NCBI GenBank assembly: GCA_020226215.1
Contig: CM035236.1
Span: forward strand, 47,491,057-47,555,056
Source: Sindora glabra
Taxonomy: Eukaryota; Streptophyta; Magnoliopsida; Fabales; Fabaceae
DNA: 64,000 bases
Direction: 5' to 3'
Numbering within the stretch: the first letter of the stretch is position 1; the number at the start of each line of letters is the position of its first letter. A program made the translations under genes and the position numbers. The notes beneath the pieces are model-generated. The model ran no database searches and was not told the DNA's origin. It worked only from the letters and a program-made list of their open reading frames with translations. This document shows positions 48,024 through 60,935 of the stretch, one piece after another.

Positions 48024-48036
48024 CGCTCTAATATCA
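48024..48036 (-). other. primer-binding site of the gene-capturing element
   Basis: The minus strand reads TGATATTAGAGCGG next to the right LTR, a two-mismatch version of TGGTATCAGAGC. It supports copia-type priming by initiator-Met tRNA. Confidence 0.75.
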
Positions 48037-48339
48037 TATTGAGAAATATGATTAAGGTTTAGAGAGAAAAAAATAGAGAGAAAGTAAAAAATAAGAAAAA
48101 GTATTAATTTTTTTAGAATGAATAATACATTTGATTGTTATACAAAACTGAACTCTAATGTTTTATTTATATAAAGTTACAAAAAGAAAATAAAAAAAAT
48201 CTAATATCCTTAACTTTAAATGCAAGATAAGTAAGCTTATAACATATTCTAGAATCCAAAATCAATAATAATCAATTTAAGATATTGTCTACTATAACAT
48301 AATTCTCAATCTAAGATAATTTCTTAATATATTCTAACA
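48037..48339 (-). repeat. 5' LTR of the gene-capturing element
   Basis: On the minus strand it begins TGTTAGAATATATTAAG and ends near CATATTTCTCAATA. It is 303 bp, paired with 39769-40054, and diverged by many substitutions and small indels. Both contain the TATA box word. Confidence 0.9.
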
Positions 48340-49149
48340 CAATGCATCAAAGTCTATTCCCCGAAGAAAAAAGTGGCAAGTTACTATTGTAAAACATTGG
48401 AAATATTATTGTGTTCACTGACTACCTATTAAAGAAATGAAATTTCGTTATATTTACTTAAGACATAGCAAAGAAATGGAAGATAAAAGTTTTATTTGAC
48501 ATTCATTGTACACGCAACTCCTAGACCTAAAAATAATATACCCATTGAATCACAAAGAATAACTATTACTATCTTGTAAAGGAAAGGCACCATTCCATCT
48601 ATTTTGCTTTTCTTTATGAAAGTCAGCTAAGAAAGAATGAAAATAATGCAATGTTTTTGTCAAAATTTAATTGAAGTATTTGCATACCAATTGAAAATTA
48701 TCTGTATAACTTTCTTGCTTTCACAACATATGGTGACTTTAGATATGAATGATATTGATCAAATGAGCTCTTTTAACTATAACCCAATTGTAGGACACAA
48801 AGTTAAAAAAAAATTAACCAATTGAAGTTCCCCATTCTAAGTCATAAAAAACAACCATTAACAGCTTCATCCTATAACACATAATGTAGAGTGTCAAGGT
48901 TAAGTGAATATATAACTCAAATTATATTTATGTCTAAGGAATTAATAAGATATTCTTATTGGCTGTGATAATCTTAAAAATTTACATTGTCATGTCTGGG
49001 GCAATCCACATCTCATTGGACAAACCTCATCAAAATAAAGACATGTATGCCTTTCACAAATTAGTCATGTGAAAATCTCAAAGTGACAATAATCACTCCA
49101 TCACATTAGTAGTCCCTTTGGAACCTTTTATTAAATTTTCAAGATGTTA
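48340..49149. other. host flank without recognised gene
   Basis: CAATG at 48340-48344 is the probable right target duplication. The rest reads as ordinary AT-rich intergenic DNA; the 62-codon frame at 48637-48825 matches nothing known to me. Confidence 0.4.
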
Positions 49150-49930
49150 GACAGTGTGTAATTTGTAGTCTTCCTTTAGGTGCTTCAAGAGTGCATTATG
49201 CATACAAGAATTAGGGTTAATTTTTTTGGCTAGCATTTCCTTATATAATCTTGTAGCGTCATGCTAATAGCCTAAGTTGTAGTTCTTATTAATTAAAATA
49301 GTGTAAGTATATTTATTTACAAATATCCTTATCTTCTCTATCTCTATTAAAAACTTATAGGCCTTATCCAATCTTTTTACCCAATCTTTTTACTTTGTAA
49401 GGACCATTTATCAAAGCATTGTAAGTGATCATATTGGGATAAACACGATTCTCTTGTATCTTTAAGAATTACATAACAGTAAGTTCTAGCCTTGCTCTGA
49501 TTGCATGGGAATGAATGAGAATTGTGTAAGTCACAACTAAAAAGAGTATTCCTTTGCTCAACATCTCATAGCACACATGTCTAGCCTTCCTAGGATGCTC
49601 AGTAATAACATGGTCATGGATAATACTAGTATAGGTTACTTGATCTAGAACAAGCCCATTAGAGACCATTTTCTGCCTGAGTTGACTTGCTTCTTTCAAA
49701 TTTCCTAATTTAACAAGGTCATCTATAAAAACATTATACGTGATCAAATCAGGAGGAAAAACTTTTTTTAGCATTTCCTTTTGCATACCAAGAACCTTAA
49801 ATAAGTTATCAAGGTTTAGCTTCCCTGCCATCTGACTAGTGTATGCAAAGTGATCTGACTACAATCCTTTATGAAGTATCTCATCAAATAACATCAGGAT
49901 TAGGCCCTTGATTGATCATTTCATCTTTAC
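49150..49930 (-). pseudogene. PPR protein pseudogene (C-terminal part, At1g22960-like)
   Basis: The 120-codon open part (49831-49469) reads as successive 35-residue PPR motifs: DLITYNVFIDDLVKLGNLK, DQVTYTSIIHDHV and VVTYTILIHSHA. Beyond the stop the same frame family continues with VYPNMITYNALINGP, then KYTYTILINKNYNLG and ARLYKEMLAKKINP-type text to about 49160. Upstream, another piece (EMINQGPNPDVI) joins abruptly. Motif order and wording resemble the mitochondrial PPR protein encoded by Arabidopsis At1g22960. PPR proteins bind organellar RNA. Stops, a frame change and the missing N-terminus show it is a relic, perhaps a duplicated fragment. Confidence 0.85.
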
Positions 49931-49999
49931 ATCATTAGAAAGTTTAAAGATAAATTTATAACTTTTATGTTTTAGCCCCAGTTAATTCAAATATTTTGG

Positions 50000-51260
50000 A
50001 GGTCATATGTGGCTAAGAAGTTGAAGTCATATTTTTGTCCCAACCGAACCTGCCTCGATTTTTAGGCTATATCTAGAACTATGGAGATCCAATTAATGTG
50101 AAACTAGCTCTTAAATTCTCATAAGACATAGAACTACAAGTTTGATGTTTATGATTTATCCAAATTATATTGATTTCATAGTAAAAAATTAGTTAAAAGT
50201 TATACCTATGGGAATTCTCTAATATAACTATTGGATTTAATTGATTTGTAAAAAAAATAGGTTTGAGCTTTTAAAAATTAAGAAGGTCTTATTATTGTAA
50301 TCTTGAGAGATACACAATCCAAGTCCAATAGGATTTTAGCTTAATTAGGTTAAATAAATAGGGAGAACTGATTAGATATTCAAACTTTTACATAGCATTT
50401 AGTAGTAGATAATTTTCTTTTCTTCTTCTTGTTCTCTATTTTATTCTTTAATGTAAGCTTAAACTTATGGTTGATTCAAAGAATTTTAAGCTCTCCCTTA
50501 CTGGATTATAAGATTATGATTTGCAATATTAATTTTCTTTAATTAATTTTCCTCTTCCCTATTTACTAGTGCTGAATCCTTGAAATTACTTATATTGGAT
50601 GTTGATTTGATATAATTAATATTCATTTTTATGATTTCTAATCCTTTGCTACTTTGATATGAAATTATGATTGATAAATCATGGCTTTATACATAGGGAT
50701 AGAGGGTTAAGGGATTAAATTGGAGATTTCTAAATTAATTTCTTAATTTAACCAAATTTATCATTAAATTAGTTTTAATCTAGCCTAATAGGATTATAAT
50801 GATTGCTTAATTAGCTAATTTTAATTGATCAAATCCTAGACAACTGTCTAACATAGGATTCATGAATTATTGTAGGGATTCCGGATAATTCAAGGTTAAA
50901 AAATTAATTAGAAAATTAATTTTAATTGATCAATAATTAATCCAATTTAGAACACTAAATTCCTTAAATCGGCTATTTTTTTTACATCTTTGCATTTATT
51001 TATATTTGTTTAGTTATTACTATTATTTAATTTCATGCAAACAATCCCCCCTAATCTTGCATTCTATGTTCTATATAAGTTTTTATATAACATGTAACAT
51101 ATTGCACCTATTCTATTATAGCATTCTATTTTATTGCATTAGTTTCTTTCATTTTCATTGCATAAATAATTCAAAAATTATGCAAATATTGTTAAGAATT
51201 CATTTAGAAAAGATAATATTAAGGGATCATTAGGGGTACGCCTTAGCTAGTGCCACTTTT
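50000..51260. mobile_element. degenerate gypsy-like LTR debris
   Basis: The phrase gaactatggagatccaattaatgtgaaact... followed by cataagacatagaactacaagtttgatgtt resembles the mid-LTR text of several plant gypsy families. The following AT-rich text with repeated taattaattt words gives no coding homology. Boundaries are not determined. The call rests on remembered phrase similarity only. Confidence 0.3.
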
Positions 51261-54200
51261 CTACATTATTTCTTTAACAAACTAGTTTTAGCTAATTTTG
51301 GTGCATTGTGACAGTGCATATCATGAATCAGCTAAAGGCATAAGCTTAAAGAGACAAGAAGTTAGGATATTATCAGATGTATATAGAGTCTTATTGCAAA
51401 TTCATACAACGAAAGCATGTTTACTTCCAATATTCCTGCTCAATTGATTTTGGCTATAAGAATAAAGGAATTAAAGTTTTCTATTCTTGGTTTAGGCATT
51501 ATATCTTAGGGATAGAATTTTCATGAAGTTATTTGTAAATAAGTAAAGAAATTACTATTCCAAAAATAGTTTCTTAGAAGTGCCTTTCTTAACGATTTCT
51601 TTCCTCCAATTTTTTATATATTATTTTTTTCATTTTTTTGAATATCCCCTAATATTGATGAGTTAATGTCTAGCATTTGATAAAGTTACTGTATTAAGGT
51701 TAGTATTCTTAAAATATAATTCTTTGACTAGCATAGTGCATACTCTCATGCTATTTTATGTTTGATTTAACAATTATATGCTTAAGATATGTTGTATTTT
51801 GGCATCTTTATTTTATTAATAGGAAAATTCTAATGACACAACATAAATCCCTTTTACACACCCTCATATTTTGCACAATGCATAGTTTAAATTATATTAA
51901 CAATATGTTTAGAAATAGATATATTCAATTTAGCTTAAGTTATCTCATATATGCAGTTGAAGGATATGTGTGCAAATAGCTCAATTAAGATAAGTAACTC
52001 TTATTAGACACTTTGGAGATTTACATTTAGAAATAACCAATATGATTATTTATTTAGACTTACTTGAACAAAGGAATGCCTTAAGATTAGCAAAAGCTAA
52101 AGGAAAAAGATATCCAAGTTAATGGATTGCAATAAGCTATTAATTGATGCATGGAACCATGCTATTCAAAATGAGAGCTCCCATTATGCATAGTTGTGTA
52201 GATATTTTGTATTGAATTAGTAAGAATTGCTACATCATTAGCCTTAGCACTCTTGGCATATGAAAATGAATCAAGGATCTCAATAATGGATCCCATAAAA
52301 GCTTGAGGTTAGGAACAACTAACACTTGAATAGTGACTTAGACTCAAGTATAGGTTCAAGTAACTAGAATAATCTAAATTTATACCTTTTAGAAGTAAAA
52401 GGCATTTAGTTTCTTGCAATTAGTTTGGTGCATTTTTTTGGCTTTTTTTTTCTAAACATCAAGAACAATAAATCATGGTTTATCTTTAACACTAAACAAT
52501 ATAGGTCAAAGTTAAGTGATTTTTTTCTTTTTTTAATTTTTCTATTTAAGTGATTATTTTATATTTTTTATGGAATATTCATTGAACTAAATTTATGCAT
52601 ATATTAAATGCTTTCATTATTCCATTTATAGTGAATGTTTTACTTTTCATTAGAGTAATTATACAATGCAATTCAATTTTCTTGTAATCTTCTTCTCATT
52701 AGTTCCTTATTGTTATTGATTTTTAATGATAATTATCTTTGATTTATTTAATATGAGGAAAAGAACCCGATTCTTAAGCATAAATTCCAATAAAAAAGTG
52801 AAAGAATAAGAAAAAAATAATTAAAGGCATTATATTAAAACATATTTTAAGGAGAAAACTTATTAACATTTATTAAATATTATTAATTAATACTAACAAT
52901 GCATATTCTTAAATTTTGAAATTCCATCTTCAAAGAATGAATTAAGTTATTGTATTTCCAATAGCCTTTGGGTCTTTGTTTCAAGCAACATTCGATATTT
53001 CTTGAAAGTTTTGTATCTTCTACTGTATCAACATTCAATCTATGGTTGTATATATGTATCCAGTGGTTTAACTGCTTTTACTATTACAAAAAAAAAATTA
53101 AAAAATTATAATACATAATTATGAGAAATTATTTTAAAAAGGTGAAAAAATTCATAACTAATTAGTTATAAATATTTGAAGGAGGGTTTTTTTATTTTTT
53201 AATTATAAACATTAAATTATTGATTTACCCATACCAAATGAAAATAATTAAAGGCACTTTTAAACTTTCAAATGATTATTAAATTAAACTATTAAATTAA
53301 ATAAATTTTTAATTTTGAAAAAAATAATGATTGTAGTTCGTGAAGAATGGAAATAGAAATATCTAAAGTGGACTCTTAACTTTTAAATTACAAATATCAA
53401 ATTATTTCTTTTTGTTTCTTGAAAGAATGGAATATTGAAAAAGAGACTTTATTCACTTTCAAATTATAAACATTGAAGTATTTTCTTTTTTTTAAAATTT
53501 ATTTTATTCATGGATGTACTTTGAGGTTTCTATGATAATTAAATTAGTAATCTCACTTAGGGCTTAGTAATAATCAAAATCATGAAAAATGAATTAATAT
53601 ATTATATTAAAATTAAATCTTTCATAAACAAATCACATGGTGGTTCAAGAACGATATGACTCATTAGGGGTATAGCCAAAAATAAAAAATTAAAAACCTA
53701 TTAATTTATATTAGAGGAAATTTATAATCCCTATGTCATGCTAATTTACTACTTGCTACTACACAATTATACATTATCTCTCTATATTGTATATGTAATG
53801 GAAAATATGTGTAGTGTAATGAAAAAACCTATATATAAATATTTCTTTATACATAACGTGACATGAAAGCTTAGGATTATGAACTTAATGTAATTAGATA
53901 TTAATCCATGTTCTAGTCAAAATCTTCAAGTTCCCAATAAAATTCAAGGTTCTTAATAAAATTTTAGTTTGTCTTTGTGTGTTTGTTTTCATATTTGAGT
54001 GGTAAGAAATATGATGGAAAGTTAGTTATATAGACATTGTTAATTTGTAAAAATATATAATAAGACTATTCTATAAAAATTATTAATATTTAGCTAATTA
54101 TGTATTAATGTAGTTTCCTTCATAAAATAGTTTAATTATTAAAGGTTGTTTGATTCATAATAGTAGCATGAGAAATACAACTTTTCGGAATGTAAGAAAT
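51260..54200. other. non-coding AT-rich stretch
   Basis: No gene is recognised. Text near 52020-52300 reads as if it might have been coding once but gave no family match. The rest is AT-rich filler with A- and T-runs. Confidence 0.3.
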
Positions 54201-54239
54201 CTTTCAATCGTGTGGTTGGTTAGCATATAGGAACATTGG

Positions 54240-54345
54240 TTAAATTTGCATAAATATTAGAAAGGTGCATTACAAATATAGTTTAGGTTAGTAGAAATCG
54301 GGAAATGAGCTCCATGGCAATCATGACTAAGGTTGGATCATGACA
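54240..54345 (+). repeat. 3' end of a gypsy-like 5' LTR
   Basis: The sequence ...gaaatcgggaaatgagctcc...atcatgactaaggttggatcatgaca parallels the end of the solo LTR at 29280-29335 and ends with CA. A primer-binding site follows three bases later. Confidence 0.5.
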
Positions 54346-54348
54346 AAA

Positions 54349-54361
54349 TTAGTATGAAAGC
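54349..54361 (+). other. decayed primer-binding site (tRNA-Met)
   Basis: ttagtatgaaagc is TTGGTATCAGAGC with three changes, followed by atggtct. It lies directly after an LTR-like end, which is why I accept it. Confidence 0.5.
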
Positions 54362-56240
54362 ATGGTCTTAGTTTTTAATGGGATATGACCTTTAAGTTAT
54401 ATTTATGTGCTGCTCATATAGGTGTTGACCAAATTTGTACCAATGGTATATATGTATCCAGGATCATATACCACTAATACTATTTTGATGAACTTTATCA
54501 TGCCTATTAATATTAGTAGTGAAATTTATTTGTAATAATTTATTTAATATTATTCTAACTATTGCTTAATCATTTGAAAAGATTTTAACTCATATGGTGA
54601 TAATAAATGTTACAGGTTAAGTGTAAGCATATAAGTTTAGTGATTAAGAATCATTTATGGGTTTATGGGCCTAAAGCAATTAACATAATAAGGGAAATAG
54701 TGGCCAAAATGACTCTTTTGAAGTTGCGAATGTATTGTAACAAATTACAGTGATAGATTAGTAGTTAATTTGTCTTTGAGCATAAAGTGATTAGTGCTAT
54801 GATGGTATTAGGTTGCTATTGCTACTAAGGAGTTTGTGGAACTTGAATATGGATGTATTGCTTGTGGGAAAGGAACTAAATGAATGGAAAGAAATTTACA
54901 TTAAAAAAAAGGTGTGTATATCCTGAAGTGTGTATCTACAAATATTGAAAGAGTTATCTAGATTGAGTTATAAGGTTTCTAATTAATTAGTAAGGTTAAG
55001 TGATCATCAAATTTCATAATATAAGATCAAAGAATGAAGTGACAATGAATAAAAAATATGAGTGATGTTAGAGGTTGTTATTAAGCATTATGGACAAGTT
55101 CGTGAATGGTATACTAGTGGGATCGATTTAGTGTGATTGTTTATATAACAATGATTGCAAGGATTATTGTTTATGAGCATGTAGAAAGACACTGGGAGAT
55201 AGTGTAAGTATCAGCTAATTGAACAAGTCTTAATGAGACACCATAGGATGACCATTCAATAAAAATTCTCATAAGGAGTAAAGTATAGGTCGAACATGAA
55301 ATTAAAGCCAAGAAATAGGATATTGAACTTTCTTGGAAATTTATTAGAAATATAGATGATAGTAAGTAAGTATTCTAGTTTAAGTTATAATATAAATCAT
55401 ATGCATTTTTGTATGAATTGATAACTTTACTATTTTGTTCAAACTATAATAATAAGGAAGATTTGTTCTCTTCTAAATTTCACTAAATTTTGTACCTAAA
55501 TTTGAGTAAAGATCATGTAAGTGAAGAATATTGGCCTCCCTTCAGGTCCTGCTACAATTTGGGACTAATAGAGAGGTAACAGTTAACCATTGAACACAAA
55601 TGATTGATCATTAAGCATTGGATAAAAGGTTCAAGGACCCCAAACTAACAATTGACCGTTGCAGTATAAACGGTCAACCATTATAAGTTTGGTATAACTA
55701 TTAAATTTTGAATTCTACAACATAATTTGCAACTTCTCTAATATTTGGCCACTATTCTCTCTCTCTCTAACTTTAAAATTTATATCTTTTCACCTTTAAA
55801 CATCAAAATCCATTAATCAAATTTCAATTCATCCCTTCTTAACACCAAATCTTCAATTTCTACAAATTGAAACACTGTTATATTTTAGAATTTTGTTACT
55901 AAATCCATTTCACATATTCTTCTCCGAGGATTTTTGAATTTGAGTGTGTAGTTCTTTATGTTTAAAGCATACACAAGGTTCTTTATTTTATTCTTTCAAC
56001 ATTACCAAAAATGGTATGGAAATTTCACGAGGAGATAATGCTTGGTTCACCATGGCAGCATAATGGAACAATCATGAAGCCAAGATCATTGTCAATTATA
56101 AGTATATTACTTTTATTATTTTAAGAAAGAAATTTTTTTGTGGTTTGTGAATTTAAATACCTTAGAGTTAAAAATTTTTGCTACTTTAAACATTAGATAT
56201 TTCGAATTAATTGCATAACATTTTATTCTAATATGATTAT
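54362..56240. other. non-coding leader-like sequence
   Basis: No gag or pol is readable. It holds the near-palindromic motif pairs at 55575-55690 and a (CT)n run near 55758. A pyrimidine-rich leader follows at 55755-55990. Confidence 0.3.
55575..55690. repeat. TTGACCATTG / GGTCAACCATT motif pairs
   Basis: cagttaaccattgaacacaa plus tgattgatcatt, then aacaattgaccgttgcag plus aaacggtcaaccatt, occur about 65 bp apart. Similar pairs occur at 57605-57650, 59055-59095 and 59125-59165. Confidence 0.7.
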
Positions 56241-56249
56241 TTACAATAA

Positions 56250-57110
56250 TCCCATGATGGTTAAATTAAAAATTTAAGGACAAAAGATTTATATTAATAA
56301 TGAAATTTTGATACATTTGCTAAAGCTTAAAGGCAATGAAGGTATAAAAGTCATAGATGTTATTAAGAATTAAAAAAAATTAATAAAAATTATGATAGAA
56401 AGGAACAAATTGATAAAGTTACCCTCAACAAAAGCCCTTTCGATAAAATCTTAATACATGATTTAAATGATTCCTTATTAAATAAAAGTGAGAATCAGGA
56501 TAATGTGAGTGATGTGAAGCTATATCTAATGTAGGCAACTATAGAAAAGCATCCATTAATGTTCCCCTATTGATTATACATAAAATTATAAATATAGGTT
56601 ACATCATGGGCAATTTCCTTTCCCTTATGGTCATCCAATAACCAATATTATGAAAAAACAATGTATTGATGTTATTGACTTAGCTACACATTTTCAATTC
56701 CTATTTAAATTTGACTTGGATACTTTAAGGCAAGCTAAATATGCTAAGGTGGATGGAGAGTGGCAATGAAAACCGAAGTATAATGTTAAAAAAAGAGCAA
56801 GGGTGCAAAGAGAAGCTAAGCAAGCTATTTTATAAGCTAAAAAAAATTATCAAGGCTTGAGCAGGAAAGTAATACTCCTAGTGAGCAATTTACTAACTTT
56901 GAAAACCAAGCTATGCTTCAAAATATGCAAACCTCATTCCATGATTAGATGTAATCCCTTAAACATTGGGTGATTTAAATTGATAATAGGATGTATAGAT
57001 TTAAGGGGGAGCTTATTAGCTTAAGGATAGACTTACATGGATGAAAGGCAAAGTTACTAAGATCATTAATTTTTAGGGTATATTTACAAAGAATGGTCAT
57101 GATAATGTTC
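56250..57110 (+). pseudogene. putative plant transposon protein (envelope-like) remnant
   Basis: Pieces such as IYINNEILIHLLKLKGNEGI near 56290, ATIEKHPLMFPY near 56535 and KKQCIDVIDLATHFQF near 56655-56705 (then LDTLRQAKYAKVDGEWQ) match the general layout of the plant transposon/envelope-like frame. The N-terminal part of that frame precedes a conserved LPYG...IDV block and a DGEW segment. Stops are frequent. It sits inside gypsy-like debris, so its parent element is unclear. A decayed copia envelope-like frame is the alternative. Confidence 0.4.
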
Positions 57111-58050
57111 CTGATGCTTGATTTTAGGGTTTCTTGCTATTTGATTTATGACTTTAATTAGCTTTTTTTGCCCTATGTTGGCATAATATTATTTTTGGTT
57201 TTCATGACTCATTTTGATTATGACATTATGATGATGACTTTTAATTATCATTATAATATGGTTTTCTAAAAGATTTCATAGTTTGATTTTATAGTTATGA
57301 TTTTGATGGTGTCATTTCTTTGAAATTTTGCTTGTGATAAGAAGAAGGTTTATAAATGCTACTAACTAGTTTATCTTATTTGGGCATTGATTTAAGCTAT
57401 CCTCTATGAAAGTTCCTTGTTGCTTAAATAGGAGGCAATTGATAATCCTAAAAGGTTGATAAGTAATTTTAAGTGTGATATGTGTATATTAAAGTGAATA
57501 CCTATGAACAGAGTCCTTAAGCTGTATGTGAAGCTGCCTATAATATATTAGATAAGATTTGTTGAACGTTAATTGAATGATTTCATAAAAATCTAGTGAC
57601 CACAACATAATGATTGACCATTGAGTGTCAAATGGTTAACCACTTGCTACAAAACTTTGAGAAACAAATTATGCAATTTTAGGAATTTTAAGCATTAATA
57701 TAAATATACTCATTCCCTTATGAATTAAGGGATAGTATATTTATATAAGTGAAGTGTTTAGAAAATGAAATGAAAGTGAATGTTCTTAATGCATGATATT
57801 TTCTTCACACATGCAAATAGGTGTTTAGAATTTGTATGATTTGTATAATTTTTTACCAGTTTCATATCATTTTTAGCCCGATTAGGTAACTTTAACAAAG
57901 TTAACTAAATTAGATAAATACAATGGATGAAACACATTTAATTAAGAATATTTTATGATATTATGATAAATTGACGGTTAAGTTAAGGGAGGGGTTAGCT
58001 ATCTCTTTAAGGCTAGAAATTCATGAAAAACTTGTTTTTTAAGATATAAC
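57111..58050. other. non-coding stretch
   Basis: No gene is recognised. It includes one motif pair at 57605-57650 (gattgaccattgagtgtcaaatggttaacc) and a purine-rich ttaagggaggggttagc near 57980 that could be a polypurine tract. Confidence 0.3.
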
Positions 58051-59803
58051 TAAAACTAACCAATCCCTAAAATTCAAGAATGAATTCTTTTGAAAGGAAA
58101 AATATTGTTATTCCCCTTATAATATTTTTTAAAGGGAAAAGAAATTAAATAGCTTATTTTAATAAAAGCAATTTGTTTATTTCAATCTTTAGGATGAAAA
58201 TTTGTAAAAGGAAAGAATATATTTAAAAGAAAGAAAGGTGATTAAAATAGTAAGGGGAAAATAATTTTTTTTAGTTTTAAATAGAAATTTTGTTAAGTAA
58301 GGATTGAACTAATTAAATGAGTATAAGAAAGGAAGATTTGTGAAATTCATTTAGGGGAAGTGTGTGGAATAAAAGAATTAAAAGTTATAAGTAAATAGAA
58401 GTGAGTGGGTGAAGATAGAAGACATTTTAGACAATGGATAAAAATGCCCCTACACCTCTTTAAAACCCATTTTGGCCTCACTTCTCTTTATTTCCCATTT
58501 TAAATCCTACACTCCTTCTCCTCCCTCTTTTCTCGTCTTCCTTTCCATTGTTTTCTTATAAATTGTGAAGGAAAGGAATCAAATGCTGCCAAATTATTCA
58601 TATAATTAACTTGAAAATCACTAAACTACCTTTAATCTTATGTTTCCCATTTATTTTCTTAATTAAAGCTTTAGATAAAACTCAATCTTGAGCTTGAAAG
58701 GGGGAAAACTAAACCTTAATAAGAAATCTTCAAAATTTCAAAGGATTAGAGTGGAAGAATGATAGATTCAACTTTCCAAAGTTTTTCCCCATTAGGTGAG
58801 TAAACATCCTAGTCCAATTTCTAAGATTTGAATATTTTTGTAATATTGGAAAAACTTGGTATTTATGGATTTTGTGATAAATAAGGTGTTTTGTATTCGA
58901 CAAATTGTGTATATATAATGGAAATAAACCAAAAAAGATTCCTTAAGAAATATTAATGATATGGTAAGGATTAATTGAATAATGAATGGATTGAAATGCA
59001 TTTAGGACCATATGAATAGTGTTTTCATGATGGAAAAATTTGTAAAAACCCATATAATGGTTGATTATTGAGCTTAAATAGTTAATCATTGCACTTGGAA
59101 CTTATTAGGATTTCTATCCAAAAGCCAACAATCAACCATTGGGCTTTGAACAGTTAATTGTTACTTTTTTAATGATTGAACATGATATCTTGCACTAGTA
59201 CTTTTGTACTTTAAACTATGTGTAATAATAATGTGAATAAATATATGTATATATAAATGAATTGACAAATAAGACAACAACTTCACATCAATAATTACAC
59301 AAAGATGAATATTTTTATGATTAATAATGTTGAATGTGATACCTTAGTTATACAGGACTTAATCTAATTTCAAAGTACACATAAAATGTTACCTAATCAT
59401 GATCATGTTGTTTTAAATTTAGAGCGATTTGAATATTGTGTTAGCTAATTATGCTATGTTATAATATGCTATTTACAATGTGCTATAATTGCTTGTGGTC
59501 ATGCAAAAGAGGTATGATAGTTGTGTTATCCCATATCATTATGTTCAAATGAATTGTGAAATGTAATACATATATAAGATTCAATATCAAAAAGGCGAGC
59601 ATGAATGATGATAAGATGACATATAAGATCTGACATCAAAAGGACATGTATTGTGATATGAGAATTGTAATGGAATGATGAGTTATATGAACACTAAATC
59701 TAGTAATCATTTGTGAAGCCATGAATAATCTAAGAGTCAAAAGGAGTTTTATTTGCTTTCTATATGTTGATTTATTAATGCATTTTATATGATTTTAATG
59801 TAA

Positions 59804-59826
59804 ATATATATATATATATATATATA
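59804..59826. repeat. (AT)n tract
   Basis: 23 bases of alternating AT. Confidence 0.95.
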
Positions 59827-60892
59827 GGAGCAACAACTATATATATTTAGTATAAATATATAAAAGTTTTTGAAATTTCTAAGGTTCTATATATAAATTT
59901 TTATGTGTGAAAAACATTTATTATGCTTGGCCATTTAAAAAAAATAAATGAAATGTGAGTGATAATATAATGAATAAGAATATATTTAAAAATGTTAGTT
60001 GTTTAATTCAATAAATTCATAATTAAAATTACATTTTATTTGTTTAATTTATTAAAATTAAATATAAAATTGCATGAAAATTTATTGAATCTATTTAGTA
60101 GTTGAATATATTTAATAGTAGCTTTTATTTTAATGAGATGTTATTAGGCAAATATATTTAAATTTAAATTATCTCTATTTCTAGAATAACAATTGGATAT
60201 ATAATCTATATTGCATCATTTATTAATTATATGGAATTTTTAAAATTATAATCAATGATAATTTTGAAATTTTATAAAATTTTTACATTTTGTAATAAAA
60301 TTTTATTTTATTGACTAAATTTAGTATTTAAAATAAGAAAATATTCAAATATCATAAATTTAATATTTAATAGATTTGACAACTAAAATTCAATACTAAA
60401 TGTTTCAGTATTTATCAAACTCATTCTACATATCACTATATTTTCTTCCTTTTGAAGAAAAAAGAAACAAAAATCAGCTGAAAAAAATATAAAGGATAGA
60501 TATGATATAAAAATGAGTTTACTATGTTATAAAAAAAACTATTAAATATATCATAACAAATTTGAGTTCGATTAAAATTATAAAATAATCAAGATTAAAC
60601 TTGAATTTTACAAGTTCAACTAGCTTTAGCTTGAGTTCATTTATTTTGATTGAACTCGAATTCGGACAAATAGATGTTTTATTAGTACTTTTAGTGATAA
60701 AGTGTCATCTGATATTATCTTAAAGGCTTTATTCTTCCTTCATGTCCTGAGTTCAAACTTAAAACCTTTTATGTGTACATTAGGTAGATTATCACCCTTT
60801 TCTTTAAAGAAAAACATTCAATTTATTAATAATCTTAATTACAATGTTAAAAAAAAAGTCTAACCCCTAGACAATCCCTAACCTTCTGCCCC

Positions 60893-60923
<31 letters not shown>

Positions 60924-60935
60924 ATGCATATGTAT
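60893..60935. repeat. (TA)n plus TGTA-type tract
   Basis: A TA run to about 60912 continues as tgtatgtatgtatatgcatatg. Confidence 0.9.

Larger units (their letters stand above)
39769..48339 (-). mobile_element. LTR element carrying a host gene fragment, minus strand
   Basis: Two LTRs (39769-40054 and 48037-48339) share most of their sequence. A polypurine tract abuts the left LTR and an initiator-Met primer-binding site abuts the right LTR, so the element reads right to left. The interior contains no recognisable gag or pol. It has about 2 kb of GC-richer, strand-skewed sequence with an RPT2 first-exon fragment, plus a hAT transposon at about 42137-47718. Without the hAT it would be about 3 kb, the size of a non-autonomous (LARD/TRIM-like) copia-primed element that has captured a host gene piece. 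Confidence 0.8.

Noticed and set aside
60650..60810. Possible tRNA-derived SINE (gtcctgagttcaaac box-B-like word)
   Set aside because: No box A at the right distance, no poly(A) or T-rich tail and no flanking duplication; one word is not enough.
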